Shown: piece by piece, positions 23,211-34,375 of the stretch
Numbering within the stretch: position 1 is the first letter of the stretch
Layout of the letters: each line of letters begins with the position of its first letter
Assembly (NCBI RefSeq): GCF_036850765.1
Contig: NC_089495.1
Coordinates: forward strand, 198,408,847 to 198,472,846
Length of the DNA: 64,000 nt
Direction of reading: 5' to 3'
Source of the DNA: Saccopteryx bilineata
Lineage: Eukaryota > Chordata > Mammalia > Chiroptera > Emballonuridae
Position numbers and translations under genes: made by a program
Notes under the pieces: generated by a model
What the model was told of the DNA's origin: nothing
Seen by the model: only the letters and a program-made list of their open reading frames with translations
The model's database searches: none

Positions 23211-23220
23211 GTCAGCTGAC
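23211..23220. promoter_or_regulatory. palindromic GTCAGCTGAC, Maf half-site-like
   Basis: The palindrome joins a GTCAGC and a GCTGAC, the two halves of a Maf recognition element (TGCTGAC..GTCAGCA) in diverging order, around an E-box CAGCTG. It is about 160 bp upstream of the predicted start and would be a candidate for autoregulation or E-box control. Confidence 0.4.
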
Positions 23221-23285
23221 GTGGGGGGCGGAGGAGCTGTCAGGCGCGCCCCGCCCTGCGCCGCGGGGCCGCGGGGGACGTGCAG

Positions 23286-23292
23286 CTATTGG
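23286..23292 (-). promoter_or_regulatory. inverted CCAAT box
   Basis: CTATTGG, the reverse complement of CCAATAG, lies about 55 bp upstream of the TATA-like box, at a usual NF-Y distance from the start. Confidence 0.6.
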
Positions 23293-23328
23293 CCAGCGCG
23301 CTGGGCCGCCTGGGCCCCCGCGCTCCAG

Positions 23329-23336
23329 TGACATCA
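23329..23336 (+). promoter_or_regulatory. CRE/AP-1-like TGACATCA
   Basis: One mismatch from both TGACGTCA and the TGAC/TCA halves used by bZIP factors; directly upstream of the TATA-like box. Confidence 0.45.
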
Positions 23337-23342
23337 GGAGGC

Positions 23343-23350
23343 GATAAAAG
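23343..23350 (+). promoter_or_regulatory. TATA-like box of MAFB
   Basis: GATAAAAG is the only TATA-like element in the GC-rich proximal region. It predicts transcription start at about 23370-23376, giving a 5' UTR near 390 nt. Confidence 0.65.
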
Positions 23351-23408
23351 GCAGCGGCGGCGCCGGATCCAGCACAGCTGCACCGCCGGGCTGCGAGCGG
23401 CTGCGATA

Positions 23409-23456
23409 GAGAACCCGAGAGCAAGAGAGCTTGAGAACCCAAGAGCAAGAGAGCTT
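23409..23456 (+). repeat. 24-bp tandem duplication in the MAFB 5' UTR
   Basis: Two adjacent 24-bp units (23409-23432 and 23433-23456) beginning GAGAACCC and ending GAGAGCTT differ at one position. The purine-rich unit is in an otherwise C-rich leader. Confidence 0.9.
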
Positions 23457-23692
23457 GAGAGCGAGCGGCAGACGCTTGCCCCGCGCCTCCCCTCCGCACA
23501 GCTGCGCGCCCCGCTCGCTTCACCCCTCCCGGCTCGGCCCGGCCCCGGCGTGGCCACATCCCTGAGCTCTGGGGCGGCGCAGGCAGCCTCGGGACTCTCC
23601 GGCGCGCCGCCGCGTCCCCAGACAAAGGCTTGGCCGGCGGCCCCGGCCCGCTGCGCCCTCGGCTCACCGCCTGCCGGGCTCGCCGCTCTTAG

Positions 23693-24736
<1,044 letters not shown>

Positions 24737-25551
24737 GTCGCGGCCGGTCCTGGCCCCCGCCCTTGCCCCGGCCCGGACTCCCCGTCCTCTTGTTCCCAGC
24801 CCCGGACTGCCCTGGACCCTGTCCCTGTCACAGCCCCAGCCTTGACCTGTTTGACTTGAGAAAGAGGGAGGAAGGGCGCGCAGGACGCGGGCGACGGGAG
24901 GGCGCGCGGGCAGGCAGGGGACCTTGGCCAAGGCGAGAGCGGCGCGCGCCAGCACCGCCTCCTAGACTCGAGCAGAGCCAGAGAGAGAAGAGGGGGTGGG
25001 AAGTCCCGGAGCAACTTTTCTTCAGGCTGGAGGGCCGCGAGGCATAGTCCTGAGGAGTCGCAAAAAGGCCGTCTGGAGACTCTGGGCTTTCTGAACTTTG
25101 TGCGTTAAGCCGGGGCCGCAATCTCGCGGCGGCCGGGAGCGCAGTCCAGCCCAGGAAGAGAGCAGCGAGGAGAGGAGAGGGGACCTTGGCGTCCAGGCAG
25201 GTGCGAGGCGAGGCTGAGAGAAAGAAGGACAGACGGACCTGTCCAGGATCCGGAGAACACTGGCTCTCAGCCCCCGAGACGCGGGCCTCAGTTAGAACAT
25301 TTCTGCGCGTAAATCTCATCAGTTTTATTGCCTGCTCGATTATATAGAAAAAAAATACGAAAATCTGCATTAAAAATATTAATCCTGCATGCTGGACATG
25401 TATGGTAATAATTTCTATTTTGTACCATTTTCTTGTTTAACTTTAGCATGTTGTTGATCATGGATCATAACCCTTATTTCTTTGAGCGAGAAGGGAACGC
25501 AGTTGGGAAACTCCGGCGGCTGCTTGCTGGGTTTCAGTCCGGCTGTCGGCT

Positions 25552-25559
25552 TGTAAATA
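25552..25559 (+). promoter_or_regulatory. Pumilio response element
   Basis: TGTAAATA is an exact match to the UGUANAUA consensus bound by PUM1/PUM2 in mRNA 3' UTRs. Function here is inferred. Confidence 0.5.
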
Positions 25560-25856
25560 CCCGCCCGCCAAACCGCTACGAGAACGTGGCAGCAAGCTGA
25601 GTGTCTTTGTTTGGGTTTATTATTAGGACATTTCTTTTGTAACTTAAAAAAAAAAAAGTTCTGGGCATTGTGCTTCAGAAATCAACTTTGTCTTGGGCAC
25701 CTTTGAAGTTGTTTTCTTCGCCCCTCCGCTGCCCCCATTCGTCCTCTTTTTCTCCCGCTTTAGTTTTCCATTCGGTTGGTTTTGAGAGAACGAGGACTGG
25801 GGTCCCACATCCCGAGTACCAACGAGGGCAGGGCAGCCGCGGAATTTCAAAGCCTA

Positions 25857-25862
25857 AATAAA
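25857..25862 (+). terminator. possible proximal poly(A) signal
   Basis: AATAAA about 1.1 kb after the stop codon. Use would give a shorter mRNA lacking the microRNA sites at 26346-26354. No strong GU-rich downstream element is obvious. Confidence 0.35.
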
Positions 25863-26345
25863 AGGGCCAGGAGCGTCCTTGCCCCCACCTTGTCTCACGT
25901 CTAAATGGATGACACCCCTGACTGAAAAAGGAAAGGAAAACAGATCTTGTTTGCTTTTTATTGCAACCAGAATCACCCCCAAGGTCCCTTCTCAACCCTC
26001 CAGGCCCGCACACTAATTGCTGGGGCCGCTGAGCCCCTAGGGTGAGCGGTTTCCCCAGCTTGGACACTGCCCAATGGTGACCTGAACTTGTGTTGAACCA
26101 ACCGCCACACTCAGAAAGTACTGGAAACCCAAACATTGACAAATCATTTTGCAACTTCCAAGTGCATTCTTTAGACCAACACGTTCTGTGTGTTTCTTTC
26201 CCCGCTTTTGAGATTTCAGGCTCAGTTATTGGTGTTCCTCCCTCCCCTTCAGTTGTATAGTAGTTATAGGGAAGATCTGGGTGTTTTTCTTTATTATTAC
26301 AGTTTTTGTTTTTTTTTTTCCTGCAGGTCAGTAAAAGGATTTAAG

Positions 26346-26354
26346 TTGCACTGA
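26346..26354 (+). promoter_or_regulatory. overlapping miR-130/301 and miR-148/152 seed sites
   Basis: TTGCACT (26346-26352) is complementary to the miR-130/301 seed, and TGCACTGA (26347-26354) is an 8-mer for the miR-148/152 family. MAFB has been reported as a target of miR-130a and of miR-148a, so the site is likely the conserved one. Confidence 0.7.
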
Positions 26355-26732
26355 CAAAACTACCAAAATGAAAATGTATTTTTTAGTTCCCATTTGAAAT
26401 TGCTGGCGCTGCTGGCCGGATGCATTTTTTTTTTTAGTTTGTATTAGTTGATAAATTAACAGTAATAACAAGATTGTATGAACCGCATGGTGCTTGCAGT
26501 TTTAAATATTGTGGATATTCGTCCTGCATCAGAAACGAGCTTTGGTTTTTACGGATTCAACTGTGTTGAAATCAGATTTTGCCGCAATAGAAAATTGTTT
26601 TTATTTCATGTAAAATAAGGGATCAATTTCAAACCCTGCTTATGATATGAAAATATTAAAACCTAGTCTATTGTAGTTTTATTCAGACTGGTTTCTGTTT
26701 TTTGGTTATTAAAATGGTTTCCTATTTTGCTT

Positions 26733-26738
26733 ATTAAA
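26733..26738 (+). terminator. distal poly(A) signal of MAFB (ATTAAA)
   Basis: ATTAAA, with another ATTAAA at 26708-26713, is followed by a T/G-rich stretch (ATGTGTTTATTT). Cleavage near 26755 gives a 3' UTR of about 2 kb, as expected for MAFB. Confidence 0.6.
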
Positions 26739-26890
26739 GCCACGGAAATGTGTTTATTTAGAGGATTCTGCGTTTGCCTGACTCTGACTTTCTTCTCTTG
26801 CCTCTTGAAGACTCGCACGGGCTTTGGGGGCACTCTCAACACCCCTGGCCAATGGAGAAACCGACCAAGTTCCGGCAAATATCTCCCTTG

Positions 26891-26901
26891 AGTGTGAGAG
26901 T

Positions 26902-26933
<32 letters not shown>
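26891..26933. repeat. (GT)n microsatellite
   Basis: Imperfect then perfect GT array just beyond the MAFB 3' end. Confidence 0.95.
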
Positions 26934-28540
26934 CTACATGAGCTTCAAACATGTTTTCTGCTTCTCACCCTAGGTATGGACCTGAGCCCGCAGTTTGTGA
27001 GCTGAAAGGGGGTGTAAGGCATTTTTGTGAGGCTTTTAGGCGTGGCCATCAGGGCTGACCTGCTGGCCTCCCCACTCTGAAGTAGGCAGTCTGGCCTTCT
27101 CTCCTGAGCTGAAAGTTCTCCACTTTGTCCTGCCCAGTACATCTCCCTGGGACCGACTGAAGCTGCCCAGAGCTAGAGTGCCTGCTCGGAATGGAGGCCT
27201 ATCCTCCTCCCCCCAGGGCTCCTGGAAGCAGGTGGCATCCAGCACCAGGTGTAAGACCCTTCAGACAGGAAGTCACAGGGTGCACCTGTGCGTGGGGCCT
27301 GGAGCCCTCAGCCTGACAGAAGAGCACTGCAGGGCCCAGTTAGGATTTCAGTGACTCCCCAAATCCGGGTTCGGAGGGAGTTCGGAGTGTCATTCTGGTG
27401 CAGCAGCTCCGACAGCTCCAACCAGTCTGCTGGTCCCAGAACCTTTCCTCTTCCAAACTCTTAGAAGAGCAGTGCCTGCCTGCCTGGGCGACCCCAGACT
27501 CCTCACAGCCGCACCTGTAACTCCGGGGTGGCCTCAGACACCTCTGAGAATCAGAGTAGGACCTCCTGCTCCAAACCCGAGCCTAGTTCTCTGATTCTTT
27601 AGCAATGGCTCGTTCCGAGGGACTTCTGGTCTCATTGGACCCAATATCTGCAATCTGGCAGACTCAGCCCTGCGGCTCTCCGGCCTGGGGTTCCTAAAGA
27701 GGAGTTTTAGGACCCGAAGGGAGGGAGGGGTGCAGAGACCCAGCAGCGGCTCCCCAGCCAGGAGCTAACGGTGGAGAGAGCCTTGGAGAAGGAAGGGGGG
27801 AGAGAGAGAGGCAGAACTAGCAGGGGGACAGAGTGTGGCCTAGGTCCCTGGAGGCCTGCGGTTGGTGATCCAGTCCAGGGTCGGGGGATGGGGGAGAAAG
27901 GGGTCCCAACAAGTAAGGAGGCAAGAATAATACCAGCAGTAATTTACATTTACATGACCCTTTGGTGTTGTTTAGGAGGAGAGAAGTTAGAGATTCCAAT
28001 TTGAATTAAATTCCAAGTTTATTTCACCGACGGGAAGAGGTGTCTGGCGGGGAAGAAGGCTCGGCTGGGCTCTGGGGAGGGGAGGAGGACTAGCGGCCTG
28101 TGGGGTGACTGCGTGCCCAGCACTGGGTGTGATTTGATTAGTTGGGGACACGCACAGAACTTGAGAGTAATAATGCTCATCTGTACCAGTGTCTCCCCTT
28201 TGGGGCAAAAGGGGTCCCGGCCAGGGACAGAGCTCAGAGAAAACTGGCTACTGGGTTCTCCCAAACCGAGACGGGCAGCCACAGCCCCAAGCAGTGGCGG
28301 CTTGACGCCCTTCGGACTCACCTCAAGGGGACCGGCATCCTCCACCTTAGAGGCGCCTGGATTTTGTGTGAGAAAGGCCTCTGGGCTGGGGAGGGTCACA
28401 GGCTCCACAGTGTTGGCTTTCCTTCCTCAGAGCACAGAGACACAGACACGGACGGAGTGACGGACACAGCATCGCGCCGCCTCCATCCAGAACGACATGG
28501 TGGCTCAGATGGGTTTGGAGTGACCAAGTGCATCTCTGAG
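26934..28540. other. intergenic, nothing recognised
   Basis: Unique-looking sequence between the MAFB 3' end and the second CpG island. A short AT-rich patch lies at 27925-28025 (AATAATACCAGCAGTAATTTACATTTACA). No gene or repeat family was recognised. Confidence 0.45.
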
Positions 28541-29340
28541 AAGCTGACAATCCCGCGACATAGCCCCAGTGCCACGCGGACGCTCAGAGACACAGACACC
28601 CACACCCTGCACCCGCGTGGGTGCCCTCGCAGCCCTGTGAGTCCCTGCACCAAGCTTCCATCCCAGCAGCAACCGGCCCCGGGTGCAGAGCCTGGCAGAG
28701 ACAGCGGAGCCCGAGAGGAGGCCGAGCTCGCGGGAGGGAGCCTGTAGGGCGGGCTGGCACGGCGGGCAAGCCCTGGCCACGTCCGGGCCCGCAGTCTCCC
28801 GTCCCGACCCGCCTCCACGCCGCAGAGCCGCAGAGCCGGCGCCCAGGCAAAGGCGAGCTGAGTCCGGAGGCCTCCCGGCTCGTCCCACCCCGGCGGCGCC
28901 CTGCAGCCAGGTACTCCTGGCCGGTTCCGGCCGCTCCTCGCGATCTCCACGACCCCAGGGAAGGTCTTCCTGCGCCAGGAGTCTGCCAGACTAGCACCGG
29001 TCCCACGTAGACAGGCTGGCGCCTGCTCTTGGGGACGCCCGCACGCGGAGACAGACACGCGGATGCTCGCTCCAGTCCCCAGGATCGCGGCTCCACTCCA
29101 GGCCGCGGCCCTGGCTGGTGCGGCCCCTGTCGGGTTGGCGGAGAAGGCCACCTTCTGCGACCCCCCCTGGGTCTCGTGGATGCTGTGCCCGCGGGATCGG
29201 CCGCCGCTCTCAGCGAGGCGGGTCGGGGACCGCGCGGTGCGCAGCTCCGGGGAGCCTGGGGTCCTCGCCCCCGCGGGAAGGGTGGAGGCATCAGCTCCCC
29301 TCTCGTCGCCTCGCGTCCTTACTTTGCCAGTTAGTTTCCT
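28540..29340. promoter_or_regulatory. second CpG island, 2 kb downstream of MAFB
   Basis: CpG density is high (for example 8 CpG in the 60 bases from 28801) over about 0.8 kb and falls off on both sides. Open frames of up to 283 (+), 251 (-) and 235 (-) codons overlap it but share no recognisable domain and run into a (GA)n tract. It could be an unannotated lncRNA promoter or a Polycomb/bivalent island linked to MAFB. Confidence 0.6.
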
Positions 29341-29634
29341 TTCCTTCCTAAACTCTTCATTTCAGAAAACTAAGTCTCCCTCGGTTTTCAGCCCCATCAC
29401 CCCCGCTCACGTCTGCCTTTTATCCGGGCGCGGCCTGGCGGGGAAAGGCTACGGGAGGGGGTCCTGGAGTGGCCGGGGGTGTGCGCTGCAGTGCAGGGAG
29501 GAACAGGCCCGTTTGGCATACTTCGGGCCACCGCGCGAAGCCGGGGCCCGGGCCGGTCCGGGCCGGTCCAGCCTCTCCCTCCGTCCTTGGCCAGCGGCAG
29601 GGCTGGCTGGGGATTGCCTGGGAGTGAGGTCCCC

Positions 29635-29636
<2 letters not shown>
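29341..29636. other. GC-rich intergenic
   Basis: Tail of the CpG island, with no recognised element. Confidence 0.4.

Positions 29637-29674
<38 letters not shown>
29637..29674. repeat. (GA)19 microsatellite
   Basis: Perfect GA array; explains the (RE)n peptide in an overlapping open frame. Confidence 0.96.
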
Positions 29675-29675
<1 letters not shown>

Positions 29676-30735
29676 ACAGATCTAGGCTCTCGGGGCAGGG
29701 TTCTCCGGGGAAGCTGAAGACTGGCTCTGGACCCAGGTCCCACCTTCAGACACAGCCAGGCTTCCTTCCGTCCAGGGTCCCTGAGCAAATGCCTACCCTG
29801 TCAGAGCTCACTCCCCTCCACCCCTCAGGCTGTGCCTGCCCCAGGCCTTCTCCCCTGAGGCTCACAGTGGGGGCTGCCAGGAGCCACACCAGACACACCA
29901 GGATGGTCATTTGACTTTCTCTGTGACTAGAGCTACAGATTCTGCCATGCCAGCCCCCCCCCCCCACCTCAGCTAGCCAGCCCTCCTCTTCAAGTTCTTT
30001 CTTGCCAGGCCTCTGGAAACAGCTGGATTTAGAGATTCAACTAGTTCCCTCGCAGGCTTTCAGATGCAAAACCCACTTCTGAGCCCTTCTGTTTTCAGAG
30101 AGGAAAAACAAAAACAAAAACCCGAAAACCCTGAACTGCTTTCTTGCATAACTCTCCACTCCACAGCCTGCTGTCTGGTGGCCTGGCCTCTCCTCCCAGA
30201 GATAGTAGTGTTTGGATTTGTTATGTAAGGAAAGGGGGATTAGAGGTTTGCTCTGGCTCTCCTCTCCCCCACCAAAATAAAAGTCCCCAAATGGCAAGTC
30301 CCTGTATAGACACAGCCTTCTCTAGCAGCAGTCCTCCTGAAAGAAGCGAGTCTGGTTAGAAGAGCGGCTCCCAGCCCAGTAGTCTTGGGAGACATGCCAG
30401 CTTCCAGGGAAGGGAGAATCCCCTGTGGAAAGTGTCCCTGGTTCTTGGAAGCAGACACCGCGAGGCTTCCCAGGGTGGTGGTGCGTACCTGGCTCAGGAC
30501 AGCCTCCTGTTGGAGACAGCAGCTGCTGCCTGTGCTGGGATTTCATCCTTTCTAGATAGTTCCTACTCCTGGGAGGAGGTGTCCAGACAGGCAGAGCACC
30601 CCCTTTGGCTGGGGAAGCTCACCTCTGTTCCCTGGATGGCTTCACTATGTACTACACGCACTTTCCACGCCTTTCCTGTCTTCTTAATATCTTATTACCC
30701 CTCTCCATTGTCGTACACGTATTATCTTAACAGAT
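29675..30735. other. intergenic, poly-C run
   Basis: A run of about 12 C at 29954-29965 is the only distinct feature. No gene was recognised. Confidence 0.45.
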
Positions 30736-30960
30736 GCGTTTAGATAGGGGTATCAGGGCTAACTGTTCTCACTTGGAAGAAATTAAACATATGAGGTAAG
30801 TTGCCGCGCCAATTTGGAAAAGCACCTGAATTATTAATAAGGATTTGTTCCGAAGCACAACTCAGTTTTAGTTGCCTCTCTGCATTCTTTGCATGTGAAG
30901 TTACTTTCATGTAAACCAGCAGCCGCTCATTACACATTCCTTTTTATTTGTATCAAAAAG
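30736..30960. promoter_or_regulatory. candidate conserved non-coding element
   Basis: A compact AT-rich island with ATTATTAATAAGG, TTTGCATGTGAAG and TTTCATGTAAACC, the last FOX-like, in GC-richer flanks and without recognisable repeat sequence. It is about 4 kb 3' of MAFB. Enhancer status is inferred from composition only. Confidence 0.3.
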
Positions 30961-31585
30961 GGATGATGTCCTCAGGCTGGAGGGGCAGCCACAGAGGCAG
31001 CGGGAGGAGGCCTGATACTTTCTGGAAGAAGCCAGTTTTGGTGTGAGAGAGGAGCCCAAGTCCACAAATCCAATATTTATATTGTTGTGTTTTCCTTTTG
31101 GAGCTGTGCATTTGACCAGGGCTTACATTTCTTCTAGTACAATGTATGGGGCGGGCAGGGGCAGGTAGATGGTCCCCATTTCAGAGCTGGGGAGGGTGAA
31201 AGAGACGTTGAATCTGGCCTGCGGCGCCATCTGGAATTAGAATCCCAGGCCGCCCTGAGCTCATTCACATTACCCTGGCTTCTTCTGATCTGTTACTTTC
31301 ACCACCTTGACCCTGTTGGGGTACATGCACCTGTATCCTACTGCGGAGAGGCCGTGGGCCTGGACTGGTCTGGGGCTCAGTTCTACCCATCCTAAGTGGG
31401 CAGGGACAGGCTGCACCTCCCAGTGCAGGACTCAGCATCTGCCCCCCTTTGTGTCCTGGGAGCCTGAGCCTGGAACATGGCCGCGTGCACGGACAAGGGG
31501 CAAGCAGGTCCCAGAGCATAGGAAGTGTGGCCCTATCATGAGGCTAGTCGCCTTGTGACATTTCACCTAACTCTCTCAAGTGTGG
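30961..31585. other. intergenic, nothing recognised
   Basis: No repeat or coding signal identified. Confidence 0.4.
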
Positions 31586-31589
31586 GCTA

Positions 31590-31720
31590 CTGGTATCCAC
31601 ACAGGTCCGAGATGAAGAGACAAGGCCCAGAGTGGTCATCTCTTGCCCGGTGTCACCCAGTGGAGAATTTAGAACTTGAATCCTTACCTGATGCAAAAAT
31701 TAGCATTTTTACCACCAAAC
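31590..31720 (-). repeat. MIR SINE fossil
   Basis: 'gagatgaagagacaaggcccagagtgg' and 'gtcacccagtggagaatttagaacttgaatcc' are MIR core on the minus strand. Confidence 0.65.
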
Positions 31721-31942
31721 TCCACAAGCCCACTATCCCTTATTTGAAATACTTAGGTGGGGGGGAGGGCTTGGGGAGAAAGTATGAAAGGGTGAGACAC
31801 AGCCCTTTTGGGGGACAGTTTCCTTTTTAACGCCCTTTGCAGAGAGAGGGTAGTCACTCTCTTGGGGGTGTACTTAATGCCCTCCAGTCACAAGGCTCCC
31901 TGCCCAGGCACTGAGATGGGCAGTGGGTCCTTGGGTCTGGTG

Positions 31943-31948
31943 GTGTGC

Positions 31949-31992
<44 letters not shown>
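31943..31992. repeat. Z-DNA-prone (GT)n tract
   Basis: 50 nt of strict purine-pyrimidine alternation, starting with GTGTGCGTGCGCACGTGT and continuing as pure (GT)n. The GTGCGCAC core is self-complementary. Confidence 0.95.
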
Positions 31993-31993
<1 letters not shown>

Positions 31994-32348
31994 TGGTGCA
32001 GGGAGGCCCACTTGGGCATTGTTGGCTTGGGACATTGGTGCTCTTTGTAATTCATCAACAGTCCTCTCACCTTTCATCTGTTCTCAATTGATCTTTCCAA
32101 TAAATGCATCCTAGTTACCGGAGCGAGCGTTTACAGACGATGCAGCCTCTAGGTGAGGCAGTTTTGATGGAATCACCCAGAGCGTAACTGAATCTGTCTC
32201 TGGTCCGGTATTGAAGTGTCGGACCTGCACAGAGCTCTGCTTACGCTCTGAGGGCAGGTGCATGCGTGTGCGTAACACATGCTCACAGGCTTGTAGTGCA
32301 CACACATTTACATGTGGAATCTATGTACACTTATTTTCTATGTATATA
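31993..32348. other. intergenic, possible MIR remnant
   Basis: A MIR-like minus-strand piece may lie at 32080-32200 ('tttacagacgatgcagcctctaggtgaggcag'). Nothing else was recognised. Confidence 0.35.
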
Positions 32349-32350
32349 TA

Positions 32351-32476
32351 CAGGGTGGGGCAAAAGTAGGTTTTTAGTACTTCATATGGAAAAGAATATA
32401 ATAATTAATACATAATAATACAAGAATAAACTCCGTGTTTCACATATAGCTGCCAACCTACTTTTGCCCTGCCCTG
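32351..32476. mobile_element. mariner-type MITE
   Basis: A 126-bp element begins CAGGGTGGGGCAAAAGTAGG and ends with its inverted copy (CAGGGCAGGGCAAAAGTAGG on the other strand, two mismatches). It is flanked by TA dinucleotides (32349-32350, 32477-32478), the Tc1/mariner target duplication. The AT-rich interior has no coding capacity. Confidence 0.85.
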
Positions 32477-32780
32477 TATGAGTTTTCACACTCATATGCG
32501 CACACACGTTACTTATGCACCCATGCCCATGTGTATGTATGTCCAAATGCTCACGCACATACATTTACACAGTGTGCATACAATATGTACAGTTATGCAT
32601 GTACCTGTATGGCTTTATACTCACAGCCAAACACGACTGATTACATATGCATACACTCACAAGATGCAAATGGGTACGTGCCCAACCTCATATGCTCACA
32701 TGCACAAGCATATGTGTATTATATACTGAATGCTGGTCTTCACATTCCTTCACACACGCACCACGTAACAAGTGGAATGT
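32477..32780. repeat. degenerate CA/TG-rich tract
   Basis: Irregular CACA/TATG/CATA-rich sequence without a clean unit, probably an old eroded dinucleotide/hexanucleotide array. Confidence 0.6.
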
Positions 32781-33345
32781 GGCAGCGGTGGGGTTAATGG
32801 AGGCCCAGACTCCCATAAATATTTATACGAAGCACTCAAGTTCTCAGAGCAGAGACAAACCTCTCCCCACCAGTCCCTGTAAATCACGCAGCGACGGTGT
32901 GTTACCTGTCAGATCCAGGGCTGTGCGATCCTGGACTTGCTCCACCAGGGTAGCCACGTACGTGCGGGAACACACGGCCCTCTCCACCCATAGCCAAGTA
33001 TCCCAGCCAACGTGCCACGGTCGGTCCCCACTCCTAGGATGTTTTTGCAAGCAGCAAAAAGAAGCAGTTCAACGCTGCTGCAAGTGCAGGTTGGGCGAGA
33101 GCAAAGGCTTTTTGCGATTGTCTGAGACTTGGCTTCTCCGGTGAAGACAGAAGTTATCCCGGAGAGCCTGGGTGAGGAGGCGGGTGCAGGAGAAGGCTGG
33201 GGGGTCCTGGACTGGCCCAAGATGGCCACATCAGGGGCTCTAGCTTCTGCAACTGCCCTCACCTACCAAAGTTTGGGTCCTAGGAGCCCACAGTATTGCA
33301 GTTGCTTTAACCCTGGGCTCAGTGAAAATTTTGTGTCCAGTCCTG
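32781..33345. other. intergenic, nothing recognised
   Basis: Unique-looking; no gene or repeat family recognised. Confidence 0.4.
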
Positions 33346-33349
33346 TCAC

Positions 33350-33700
33350 ATAAAACCATTCATTCAAACATGAACAAATATTTGTTGTGTGTTGTTTATA
33401 TGCTAGGTACTGTGCTAGGTTCTGGCAATACCACAATGAGCAAGACCAGAAACAATCCACACCCACAAATTCTCATGGAGTTTACAGTCTAATAGGACGA
33501 CAAGACAGCAGTTAGAAGATGAATCAGACTACAATTTCAAAAGGATATAGCAGCTATGGACAAAACCAACCAGGCCCTCGGAGAGCATCTATACTACAAT
33601 AAAGCTGACAAAGACAGATAAAGAGTGGTCAGGGAGGGCTTCCTGGAGGAAGTGATGTTTGAGCTAAGATTTGAAGGCTGAATAGGAGTTGTCCGAGTCA
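33350..33700 (-). repeat. L2 LINE fossil
   Basis: 'gaacaaatatttgttgtgtg', 'gctaggtactgtgctaggttctgg', 'ctcatggagtttacagtctaatagg' and 'gagggcttcctggaggaagtgatgtttgagctaag' are, in order, the L2 3' region on the minus strand. Confidence 0.75.
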
Positions 33701-33779
33701 AACAGGTCAGGGAAGAACATTCTAGGTCTAAAATTTTTTTAGTCTTAATTCATTGTAAAATAAGTGATTAGGACCTCTC

Positions 33780-34285
33780 TCTTCTGATGTTCTTCCTCTC
33801 TGCCTTCTTATTTCACTCACTCTGTTCCCGTTACACTGGTTGCCTTGTTGTTTCAGGAACAAGTGTAGGGTCTTTGCTGGGGCTGTTCCCTCTTCCTGAC
33901 TGCCCATACCCCAGGAAAATGTGGCAACTCCCTCATTGCCTCCAAGTCCTTGTTCAGCTCACGGGACTCATCCTAACTACCCTGCTGCTCTAGCAACCTG
34001 CCCCTCCCCCCACAGGCACTCACTCCTGACCCGCCTTATTCTGCTCTAATGTTTCTTTGCTTTTTCTTTCTGCCTCACACAGCACTAATCACCTTAGAGT
34101 ACTGGACCATTTATTGCTTATTTCCTGCCTCTTCCTGCCAGCACACAAGCCCCGAGAGGTCAATATCTGATGACTCTTTTGCTCCCTGATATTCCTAAGT
34201 ACCGTGAATGCTGTCAGGTACTTAGTAGAACCTCAAGAACCCAGTAATTGGTTAAATGAATGTGTTGAGTAAAATATATTTAAAG
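33780..34285 (+). repeat. L2 LINE fossil
   Basis: Sense L2: 'tgttcagctcacggga', 'agcactaatcaccttag', 'ttattgcttatttcctgcctc', 'agcacacaagccccgagagg' and the 3' end 'ccagtaattggttaaatgaatg'. It lies tail to tail with the preceding minus-strand copy. Confidence 0.7.
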
Positions 34286-34337
34286 AGGAAAAGGGCTAAT
34301 GTCTGTGAAAGCATGGGTTTGAGGTCCTCACTCACTC

Positions 34338-34375
34338 TATTATCTATCTATCTATCTATCTATTTTATATCTATC
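34338..34375. repeat. (TATC)n microsatellite
   Basis: About six TATC/CTAT units plus degenerate continuation. Confidence 0.9.

Larger units (their letters stand above)
24737..26755 (+). other. MAFB 3' UTR
   Basis: GC-rich at first, then strongly AT-rich from about 25290. The AT-rich part resembles the conserved 3' UTR of mammalian MAFB and contains several ATTTA/TTATT segments compatible with AU-rich-element control. No transposable element was recognised in it, unlike the flanks, which suggests constraint. Confidence 0.75.

Noticed and set aside
28396..29914. Long frames of 283, 251 and 235 codons near the second CpG island
   Set aside because: Overlapping on both strands in GC-rich DNA, crossing a GA microsatellite, with no recognisable domain; typical of CpG islands.
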